A DNA stretch of 56,988 nucleotides from an uncultured Parabacteroides sp. Lineage in GTDB: Bacteria; Bacteroidota; Bacteroidia; Bacteroidales; Tannerellaceae. Shown here piece after piece: positions 1 to 6,931 of this stretch. The notes under the pieces were generated by a model. It saw nothing but the letters and a program-made list of their open reading frames with translations. It had not been told where the DNA came from and searched no databases. Numbering within the stretch: the first letter of the stretch is position 1; each line of letters starts with the position of its first letter. Position numbers and translations under genes: made by a program. The DNA lies in contig CASFXH010000019.1 of assembly GCA_949298575.1 (NCBI GenBank), positions 469-57,456 of the forward strand, in the 5' to 3' direction.

Positions 1-223
1 GCGCCGGTTGTACGAGGAGAACCTGAAGGTCTATCGGGACAACCTCGCGACCGAGGCGTACGCGGTTGATTATGGGATGCGGAAAGGTAGAGAGGAAGGT
101 AGAGCGGAAGGTCGTGAAGAGGAACGCCTAAAGAATGCCCGAGGCATGAAAGCCAAAGGCCTTTCTCCTGAATTGATCGCTGAGATCACCGGACTATCTC
201 TTCAAGAAATCGAAGCGCTTTGA
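1..223 (+). CDS. C-terminal end of an Rpn-type PD-(D/E)XK nuclease/transposase-family protein (partial)
   Basis: The window opens inside this gene; the reading frame runs from base 2 to a TGA at 221-223, so only about 73 residues are visible and no start is present. What is seen is an Arg/Glu/Gly-rich linker of the GREEGRAEGREEE type followed by a short helical C-terminus ending in a LSLQEIEAL-like motif. This tail is characteristic of the large Rpn / PDDEXK_2 family (recombination-promoting nuclease, often labelled transposase), in which the nuclease core lies upstream. Function beyond that is known only for E. coli Rpn proteins, which are DNA endonucleases. The catalytic core lies outside the window, so activity cannot be judged. 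Inverted repeats follow about 30 bp downstream. Confidence 0.75.
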   Translation, partial: RRLYEENLKVYRDNLATEAYAVDYGMRKGREEGRAEGREEERLKNARGMKAKGLSPELIAEITGLSLQEIEAL

Positions 224-251
224 GCGGAAGGAGACGCGAATGTTCGTGGGA

Positions 252-313
252 GGGCGGATTCGATCCGCCCCTACGCATGGTAGGATGCCGGTGTAGGGGC
301 GAATCGAATTCGC
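252..313. repeat. Inverted pair of GTAGGGGCG-type palindromic elements
   Basis: Two copies of a related sequence of about 22 bp face each other. The copy at 293-313 begins GTAGGGGCGAATCG; the copy at 252-274 is the same type on the other strand (GTAGGGGCGGATCG). Each is itself a hairpin: GGCGGAT-TCG-ATCCGCC on the left and GCGAAT-CGA-ATTCGC on the right. Eighteen bases separate them. This is the layout of a REP/MITE-like intergenic element. Its position just after an Rpn-family gene is noteworthy, but no causal link can be shown here. Confidence 0.7.
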
Positions 314-344
314 TTTTTGAATAATACGCCATCGCAACGCGAGC

Positions 345-421
345 CTGTTTCAACCCTTCACCCGCTTCGCGGGAGCTCCCCTCTCGGGGGCGCTTTCCCT
401 GGAGAGAAAAGGGGAAGCGAT
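345..421. repeat. Block of three consecutive hairpins
   Basis: Three inverted repeats follow each other: CCCGC-TTC-GCGGG at 361-373, CCCC-TCT-CGGGG near 378-389, and a longer imperfect stem CGCTTTCCC / GGGGAAGCG at about 391-419. No reading frame of coding character covers them. The block looks like a non-autonomous intergenic repeat (REP or MITE type), but only one copy is in this window, so its repetitive nature is inferred. Confidence 0.5.
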
Positions 422-478
422 TCACCTTTTAACGCGGGATTCTTCTATTATCCTCGTAAATCCCTTATATCCAATATC

Positions 479-567
479 TATTATAATGCCTATTATAACC
501 GTCTTATAACCCAATAGTGACGACCTTACAATGGGCATTGTAAGCATCTCATAATGCCTATCGTAAG
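479..567. repeat. Degenerate tandem palindromes, 22-23 bp period
   Basis: About four 20-bp imperfect palindromes lie at centre-to-centre distances of 23, 22 and 23 bp (centres near 489, 512, 534 and 557). The best is CTTACAATGGGCATTGTAAG at 525-544, with nine-base arms and a GG centre. The first is TTATAATgcctATTATAA at 481-498. The others (from 503 and from 548) are diverged. The spacing matches the array at 17905-18085, although the sequence differs. Confidence 0.6.
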
Positions 568-644
568 AAAATCATCATCGGGAGGAGGATTTTGACACGT
601 TGGGGGAGATGGGGCGCGAACACTGAAGGCCCTATAAAATGATG

Positions 645-672
645 AAAGGCGCATCCTCACGGATACGCCTTT
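645..672. terminator. Hairpin terminator downstream of the susD-like gene
   Basis: An eleven-pair stem with one mismatch (AAAGGCG-c-ATCC / GGAT-a-CGCCTTT) and a TCAC loop lies about 55 bp past the stop of the SusD-like gene. On the minus strand the stem is followed by a T-rich stretch. It plausibly ends the SusC/SusD transcript. Confidence 0.65.
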
Positions 673-726
673 CTGTGTTTTATGCATTAAATAAAAGGTT
701 AACTCAAAATGTATTTACATTGTTGT

Positions 727-2226
727 TTATTCATTGTCCGCGACATCCCACCAAACGCGCGTGTCATACGTATCCGGACCCTGAGCGGCGATGGCAGCAT
801 TATGGTTGTCCATGTTCGCGTTGTAGTCGTTGTTCGTATAGATACGACGATAAGGGATGTGAGTCGTGACCATCGCCGGACCCGGCACGAGTGTCGGGAC
901 ATTCAAACGGCGCCAGTCTGACCATGCTTCCATACCGTTCTGCATGTAGTTGGCCAACCAACGTTGCATCGCGATCTTGTAGATCTTCTCCGACTCGGAA
1001 CCGGTCAACTGGACTTTCGGTTGCGCCATGTAGCCGTCGAAATCGGTATAGGTGATGGAGTTGTCATCCTCATCCATCGAGCCCACGACATCATAATAGT
1101 CGAACGACGCTTGGATACCCCGACGATACAAGTCTTCCGCATCGGCGTTGATCCAACCCCGAACGGCAGCCTCGGCCTCCAGCAACAGGATGTGCGAAGC
1201 GGGCACAACCACCATCGGCGCGTCTTGCTCCGTGAAACGCGTATCGAACTCGGCACGGTCAGCATAGTTGACGACATCCGCTTGCTCAATACCTAAAGGA
1301 ATACCATTATATTCTCCTCTTGAGTTCGGATCCGCATAAGCGTAAAGGCGAGGATCGTTGTATGACTTCAAGCTATCGATAATCGTGATGGAAGGCGCGA
1401 AGTCCCGACGACCACTTCGATAGATATTCGTATAAAGGATGTTCTCGTTTGCCTCTTCCGCCAAGAACTTATACTCCAAACGGTCAGCGTTATCCTCGAT
1501 ACCCCCGTCGGCATAGGCTTGCGCGAAACGCTCGCGACCCGCCGCCGGATCCACGTCAGACAACTTGATGGCCATCATCATACGAAGCGAAGCGTTCAAC
1601 TTCTTCCACTTCGCGATGTCGCCTTCATAAAGGATATCGTAGGTATCATCGAGGGTCCCCGACTCATCGAACTGCGCGTAAGCTTCGCGCAAATCGCGAT
1701 CCAAGTCCTCATAGATGAATTGTTGCGTATCGTACTTCGGCGTGAAGTTACCTTCCAGACCTTGGATTGCCTCAGAATAAGGCAACATACCCAAAGCATC
1801 GGTTAAGTGCATGTAATAGTATGCCTTCAAGGTCCGAGCCGCGGCGATTTGATTCGCGTTTGTTCCAAACGGAGCGACATAACTCTCATTCATGGTCTCC
1901 TCATTGGAATTCAAAGCAATGATCGTCTCCAAATTCTGGATATTTCCATAATAATAACTCTGAGTAGCGAAGTCACGCACGTCGAACGTACCATACTGCA
2001 CGTTTTGTCGCTCGGCGATGTACATCGGGAACATCTGCGTCCACGGGTTGTACGTCCCATTCCAAGAGAAGGTATAAACCCGCTTGCAGGCGTAAGCGAA
2101 CATATAGCGGGTGTCCGGTTGAGTCGGATTGTTCGGGTCGACATTGATATCGTCGAAATCGTTACAACTGCTTAACGACAACACGCCCGCCAACGCGAAT
2201 GCCGCCCATTTCATATTCTTCTTCAT
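727..2226 (-). CDS. SusD/RagB-family nutrient-binding outer-membrane lipoprotein
   Basis: A 499-residue protein starting with ATG and a lipoprotein signal; the lipobox LSLSSC puts the acylated Cys at residue 21, predicting surface or outer-membrane anchoring. The early DPNNPTQPDTRYMF motif and the helical, Trp/Tyr-rich body fit the SusD family, probably the SusD-like_2 branch. In this family the lipoprotein forms a lid over the partner TonB-dependent transporter and captures the substrate (glycan, peptide or other nutrient). It lies 24 bp after the SusC-like gene on the same strand, so the two are very likely co-transcribed. No glycoside hydrolase, protease or sigma/anti-sigma gene adjoins the pair, so the substrate cannot be inferred. 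Confidence 0.93.
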   Translation of the reverse strand: MKKNMKWAAFALAGVLSLSSCNDFDDINVDPNNPTQPDTRYMFAYACKRVYTFSWNGTYNPWTQMFPMYIAERQNVQYGTFDVRDFATQSYYYGNIQNLETIIALNSNEETMNESYVAPFGTNANQIAAARTLKAYYYMHLTDALGMLPYSEAIQGLEGNFTPKYDTQQFIYEDLDRDLREAYAQFDESGTLDDTYDILYEGDIAKWKKLNASLRMMMAIKLSDVDPAAGRERFAQAYADGGIEDNADRLEYKFLAEEANENILYTNIYRSGRRDFAPSITIIDSLKSYNDPRLYAYADPNSRGEYNGIPLGIEQADVVNYADRAEFDTRFTEQDAPMVVVPASHILLLEAEAAVRGWINADAEDLYRRGIQASFDYYDVVGSMDEDDNSITYTDFDGYMAQPKVQLTGSESEKIYKIAMQRWLANYMQNGMEAWSDWRRLNVPTLVPGPAMVTTHIPYRRIYTNNDYNANMDNHNAAIAAQGPDTYDTRVWWDVADNE

Positions 2227-2250
2227 ATCTTGAATTATCCTTTTATCGTT

Positions 2251-5200
2251 TTAGAATGTCAAATTAACCGTAAAACCAAAGCTTCTCGAAGACGGCGCTT
2301 GACCACCCTCCATGTAACCATAGCTTACACCACCGATCTCAGACGGATCCAAGTTAGGCACGGCCGAGTAGATCAACCACGGGTTCGAAGCGACGAACGA
2401 AAGGCTGGCCGCTTTCACGCCCCAATTGTGCTTAGCCAAGAAGGATGCCGGCACGTTGTAGCGAACGCTCAACTCACGCATCTTCAAGTAAGAAGCCTTG
2501 TAAACGAAGTTCTCCCAAGCATTTTGGTAATAGGTCTGATAATAGGTGTTCGCGTCCATATAGATCGTCTGCGGCGTATAGGTCCCGTCGCCATTGTCGA
2601 CTACACCGTCTACGCGGACACCACCACCGCTCTCTACGCTGCTACGAACCGGATTGCCCTTATCGTTGTTGCCTGCCGTCTCAGCCAACAGACCGGAACC
2701 ATAACCAAACATGTTCGACGCGGAAGCGAGCGCTCCACCGATCTGGAAGTCGAATGACATACCCAAGGTAAAGTCTTTGAAACGCAAGCTGGTCGAGAAA
2801 CCACCCGTCACATCCGGCTGGATATTGCCCAAATTCTCTTGCGCGGACGTATTCACGCTCGGAACCAAGCTACCATCACCACGTTTCGTCAAGATAATGT
2901 TACCTTCCGGATCGCGGTTATACACCGTACCACGGATCACACCGATCGGCTCGCCAACCTCGGCATACAAATAAGTGTACGTACCGAAGCCATAAGAACG
3001 CAAACGATAGTCGGTCAAGCCATCCGTCAATTCCTCCAACGTGTTGCGGTTGCGAGAAATATTGGCGTTCAAGGTCCAAGTCCAATCCTTCGTGCGGATG
3101 ATATCGCCACCCAATAACAACTCGACACCACGGTTGCGAATCAAACCCGCGTTCACGATTCGCTTGCTGTAACCACTCGAAGGAGTCGTATTCAGCTCAA
3201 TGATCTGATTCTTTGAATCACGGTTGTAGAAGTTGAAATCACCCCAGAAACGGTTATCGAACATACGCCATTCAGTACCGATCTCGTATGAAGTTGAAAT
3301 GGTCGGTTTGATGTTTTCATCTTTCAACACATTATCGATCCACAAGTTCGTCAACTGCCCGTATTTAATGATGTCATCACCATCACGCATACTATAAACA
3401 CTGAAGATATTGTACGGATCCAATGTCGAACCAACCTGAGCGAACGACGCACGGATCTTCCAGAAGTTCAGCCAGTGCGCGTCCTTGAACCAGTTGCTAC
3501 CGATCGCCGCGATCGAAAGACCACCGTAGAGGTAGCTGTTGTTGTTCGGGTTCAACGTCGAAGACCAGTCGTTACGGAGCGAACCATCGATAAAGTAAGT
3601 ATCGTCCCAACCGGCAGTTACCGTACCATAGATACTGCGCTCATGCATCTCGGTCTTGATGGTGTTACCACCCGCCAAGCCCGCGGAACCGGCAGTACTG
3701 AAGAAGTAGTTCATGTTCAAACCATCACGCGTAAAGGCTTGCACCTCATCTTTCGAATATTGGCGATCCTCAAAGAAGAGGGCCGCGTCGACCGTCAAGC
3801 GATCATTCACGAAACGATCACCCCAAGTGATACGACCTTGCGTCTGGATATCGCTCTCCATATATTGGTTTTGCTCGTAGATGGAAGTCTCGCCCTCGAT
3901 ATTCATCGGAATACTATTCTCATATTTGTATTGACGAATGTTACCATTTACACGGATACCCGCCTTCAAGTTCTTCCAGATTTGCAACTCAGCATCGCCA
4001 CTGAAAATATTGTACTGATAGATATCATCGCGATTGATTTGCTCATACACCGCATAGGGGTTCGGGTGGAAAGCGCCCGTCATATTCGTCACGCTAGAGA
4101 TGTTCCATGTCCGGAATGTACCATCGGGACGAATGTAGTTTTCTTTCAGGTCTTTCAGATCTACGTTCGTGTGACCCCATTGCGTATAAGTCCGAAGGGG
4201 GTTGAACGTAGAATAGCCCTCGTATGCCGCATTGTGGTTGTGGCGATACGTATACTTGTAGTCCACACTGACCGTCAAGCGTTCGATTGGCTTGAATTGC
4301 GTGCGGGCAGACAGGTAACGACGGCTCGCGTCACTGTTCGGGGAAATACCCTGACGAGAGACATTCGAGAAAGAGATACGAGACGAGTGGTTCTTGCCGG
4401 AGTGCGAGAACGAGACGTTCGTCGTATTGCTGATACCATTCTTATACAAGTCGTACAAGTCCAACCCGTTCTCCCACTTCGCCGTTTGGCCAAAGCGCGG
4501 ATCCGTCGGATCCCAAGCGTACCAAGGTGCGTACTCGCGGCCGTCGAAGACCGGACCCCAGCTGGCGTCGTTGTTGTAGTCATAGTATTGTACACCATCC
4601 ATTTGGGCTAGATATTCCGGATGCACGGCCGGATCATATTCGAAGACTTTCATATCCGCGTCCGCGCCCATGTAACCACCACCGTACTTGTCTTGCAAGT
4701 CAAAGTAAATCTTCGGCACATCCACCGTCAACGTATGGCTGACGTTGATCTCCGTGCGCTCGAAGCCGTCGATTCCACCTTTCGTGGTGATGATGACTGC
4801 GCCGTTACCACCGCGCGAACCATACAAAGCGGTCGCCGCCGGACCTTTCAAGACGTTGACCGAAGCCACGTCGTCCATGTTCACGCCGTTCGCGTCTTCC
4901 GCGATCACGCCATCGATCACATAGATCGGTGCGCTATCGCCACGATCATCAGAGATTGAAGTCGAACCACGAAGGACGATCGTACCTGAATCGAAAGTCG
5001 CGCCAGACGAACCGACGAACTGGACACCGGAAACTTTACCGACCAAAGCGTTATTCAAGTCAGTCGTACGAACTTGTACCAGCTCGTCCGCCTTCACTTG
5101 TTGTGTTGAATAACCCAATGATTTCTCCTTACGGGTCAAACCTTGCGCCGTGACGACGACCTCATCCAAGTTCTGGGTATCGGAAACCAAGCGAACAGTC

Positions 5201-5469
5201 ACGTTATCACGGACCGTCACCTCTTGCGGCACCATACCGACATAAGAGATTTGTAACTTTTCGCTATTGGCCGGAACCTCCAACGTAAACTTACCGTCCA
5301 AATCGGTCACGGTACCAATCGTCGTACCTTGCACAATTACGGACGCACCGATCACGGGCTGCCCGTCTTCCGCGGACGTGACCACACCGTTCACGGTCCT
5401 CTCTTGGGCAACCACCATACATATACCTATAAAGAGGTACAGCAGGGCAAATGTAAACTTTCTAACCAT
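2251..5469 (-). CDS. SusC/RagA-family TonB-linked outer-membrane transporter
   Basis: A 1072-residue transporter. An in-frame GTG lies two codons upstream (5475), but the ATG at 5469 is preferred because the signal peptide then begins MVRKFTF. Order of parts: signal peptide (about 1-21), a carboxypeptidase-regulatory-like domain (about 22-90), a TonB box (DEVVVTA, about 102-108), a plug domain with the SusC-type motif of an Asp-Gly pair followed by ATALYGSRGGNG (to about 235), and a long beta-barrel ending in a terminal Phe (NLTF). The protein imports a bulky nutrient across the outer membrane using TonB energy, with the SusD partner encoded 24 bp downstream. Length is typical. The 580-bp upstream gap is AT-rich and presumably holds the promoter, which I could not place. 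Confidence 0.96.
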   Translation of the reverse strand: MVRKFTFALLYLFIGICMVVAQERTVNGVVTSAEDGQPVIGASVIVQGTTIGTVTDLDGKFTLEVPANSEKLQISYVGMVPQEVTVRDNVTVRLVSDTQNLDEVVVTAQGLTRKEKSLGYSTQQVKADELVQVRTTDLNNALVGKVSGVQFVGSSGATFDSGTIVLRGSTSISDDRGDSAPIYVIDGVIAEDANGVNMDDVASVNVLKGPAATALYGSRGGNGAVIITTKGGIDGFERTEINVSHTLTVDVPKIYFDLQDKYGGGYMGADADMKVFEYDPAVHPEYLAQMDGVQYYDYNNDASWGPVFDGREYAPWYAWDPTDPRFGQTAKWENGLDLYDLYKNGISNTTNVSFSHSGKNHSSRISFSNVSRQGISPNSDASRRYLSARTQFKPIERLTVSVDYKYTYRHNHNAAYEGYSTFNPLRTYTQWGHTNVDLKDLKENYIRPDGTFRTWNISSVTNMTGAFHPNPYAVYEQINRDDIYQYNIFSGDAELQIWKNLKAGIRVNGNIRQYKYENSIPMNIEGETSIYEQNQYMESDIQTQGRITWGDRFVNDRLTVDAALFFEDRQYSKDEVQAFTRDGLNMNYFFSTAGSAGLAGGNTIKTEMHERSIYGTVTAGWDDTYFIDGSLRNDWSSTLNPNNNSYLYGGLSIAAIGSNWFKDAHWLNFWKIRASFAQVGSTLDPYNIFSVYSMRDGDDIIKYGQLTNLWIDNVLKDENIKPTISTSYEIGTEWRMFDNRFWGDFNFYNRDSKNQIIELNTTPSSGYSKRIVNAGLIRNRGVELLLGGDIIRTKDWTWTLNANISRNRNTLEELTDGLTDYRLRSYGFGTYTYLYAEVGEPIGVIRGTVYNRDPEGNIILTKRGDGSLVPSVNTSAQENLGNIQPDVTGGFSTSLRFKDFTLGMSFDFQIGGALASASNMFGYGSGLLAETAGNNDKGNPVRSSVESGGGVRVDGVVDNGDGTYTPQTIYMDANTYYQTYYQNAWENFVYKASYLKMRELSVRYNVPASFLAKHNWGVKAASLSFVASNPWLIYSAVPNLDPSEIGGVSYGYMEGGQAPSSRSFGFTVNLTF

Positions 5470-6056
5470 ATACACTCACTTTTTCAGTTTAATAAAAATA
5501 TATACATTGTTTTCTTTCGGCAATCGAAACGGCCTTTTCCTACCATTCATAAGCGTGCCCTCGAAACGGATTTTACTTAAATATCCCCATCCGAGAACCT
5601 TCAATTTATGAGATTGTGTAAGATTTAGCCTATAAAAACTAATAACCTTTTAGTAAACGATCGCGAAGATAAACATATTTCACTTACACGAACAAAAACT
5701 TTATTTTTTCTATTTTTTACCCCCAAAGGCTTTCACTCCTCTATCCAGGCGCGACGAAAGCCCACTCCCTGTCCGCTATCTTTAAGAAAAACAAGATATA
5801 AGGGAATCATCGGAAAGAATCGAAATATTTCAAGAGTCTCCATTAACGGGTTATTTCAGCCGCATGACGAATCCAAATATTAACATTTTTTACACTAAGC
5901 TTTCACTATTGAAACCCTAATTGGCGCGTTGGATAAAGTCCGCCAGACCGCGTTCTCCAATCATTCCGCACGAAAGGTGGAAGCGCTGCGCGAGAAAGTT
6001 TTGTTCAAGTATGAGATAGAAAGCAAATTGTTTTCTATGGAAGAGATGTAAATATC
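5470..6056. other. AT-rich gap between the susC-like gene and nudC
   Basis: This gap of about 590 bases should hold the promoter of the SusC/SusD operon (reading left) and the 3' end of the nudC transcript. No convincing -7 element or terminator hairpin was found. The only coding-like segment is the short open frame at 5899-6051, listed separately. Confidence 0.4.
5899..6051 (+). pseudogene. Short orphan open frame, possible gene remnant
   Basis: A plus-strand frame of 50 codons opens right after a TAA at 5896-5898 and ends with TAA at 6049-6051. It has no ATG; the only plausible start is a TTG at 5929. The composition is protein-like (Lys/Glu/Val-rich helical, with KVEALREKVLFKYEIESK), and it sits isolated in an AT-rich gap. 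It may be the C-terminal remnant of a lost gene, or chance. I do not recognise a family. Confidence 0.25.
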
Positions 6057-6827
6057 CTATTCCCCCTCCGCTTGGCTCAACCACCAGTCGATCAGGCGGC
6101 GGGCGATGCTCAGTTTTTGGGGCAATTCGGGGAGATGGGCGCGGTCGAAGAAGGCGCCGGCACAAAGCTCCTCGTCTTGCAAGCGAACTTCACCCGCCAA
6201 ATAATCGGCGACAAAACCCACCATCAAACCACTGGGATAGGGCCAAGGCTGGGAATCGAAGTAGCGCAGGTTGGTGATCTCGAGGCTCGTCTCCTCACGG
6301 ACTTCCCGGCGCACGCATTCCTCCAACGTCTCGCCGACCTCGAGGAAGCCTGCCACCAATCCGTAGAAGTTCTTCCGGAAATCGCGAGAACGCACCAACA
6401 GGATCTTTTCCCCCCGACGGATCAAGACGATGATGGCGGTCGCGATGGGCGGATAAAGCTCGTAGCCACAACGGGGACAACGCTTGAAGATCGGGCCTTT
6501 CCGCTCCATCGGCGTGCCGCAAGCGGGGCAATAGCGGCTGTGGGCGTCCCAATGAGCCAGCTGCCGCGCCTCGCCCGCTTTCCGGTAAAGGTCGACGGGC
6601 AGGTCGTCCCAACTGGCCCGAAGGCCGACAAAGCGATAAGGCTCGGGAGGATCGAGCGGCTCCACCCGAGCGATCGGGGCCGTCGTCCCATCATGGAAAT
6701 GCCCCTCGAACACCTCGCCGAGCGGAATGGGCGGCTCGAGACCGTGCGGGAGAGAATAGCCATCCGCGGAGTGGCGGAGCAAAATCTGGTCGTCCTTGAA
6801 TATAAACCAATCACTTGATCGTTTCAC
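6057..6827 (-). CDS. nudC: NAD(+) diphosphatase / NAD-capped-RNA decapping Nudix hydrolase
   Basis: A 256-residue NudC-type enzyme that cleaves the pyrophosphate of NADH/NAD to nicotinamide mononucleotide and AMP, and in E. coli also removes NAD caps from RNA. A four-Cys zinc ribbon is present at C100, C103, C117 and C120. The Nudix box runs from G160 to about 182 with E166, R174, E175, E178 and E179; the usual Gly near its end is Ser181. The NudC signature SQPWPYP is at 192-198. The start is GTG at 6827, chosen because AAGGAG lies about seven bases upstream and no ATG is nearby. A TAAGTTCGCG promoter-like element lies 28 bp upstream. It is divergent from the S9 peptidase gene. Confidence 0.95.
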   Translation of the reverse strand: MKRSSDWFIFKDDQILLRHSADGYSLPHGLEPPIPLGEVFEGHFHDGTTAPIARVEPLDPPEPYRFVGLRASWDDLPVDLYRKAGEARQLAHWDAHSRYCPACGTPMERKGPIFKRCPRCGYELYPPIATAIIVLIRRGEKILLVRSRDFRKNFYGLVAGFLEVGETLEECVRREVREETSLEITNLRYFDSQPWPYPSGLMVGFVADYLAGEVRLQDEELCAGAFFDRAHLPELPQKLSIARRLIDWWLSQAEGE

Positions 6828-6854
6828 GTTGTTTCTCCTTTTGATAAATCACTT

Positions 6855-6864
6855 CGCGAACTTA
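6855..6864 (-). promoter_or_regulatory. Promoter -7-like element TAAGTTCGCG for nudC
   Basis: On the minus strand TAAGTTCGCG lies 28 bp before the GTG start of nudC. It matches the recurrent TAnnTTCGCG pattern seen before about ten genes in this window, a variant of the Bacteroidota TAnnTTTG element. Confidence 0.6.
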
Positions 6865-6931
6865 CATCTTTTCCGGGAAATTTGTAATTTCACCGCCCAA
6901 ATCACGAATATTTTTTAATCAACGCAATAAA

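Noticed and set aside
2251-5469. Frameshift in the SusC-like gene
   Set aside because: The frame is continuous from signal peptide to terminal Phe with all family motifs in order.
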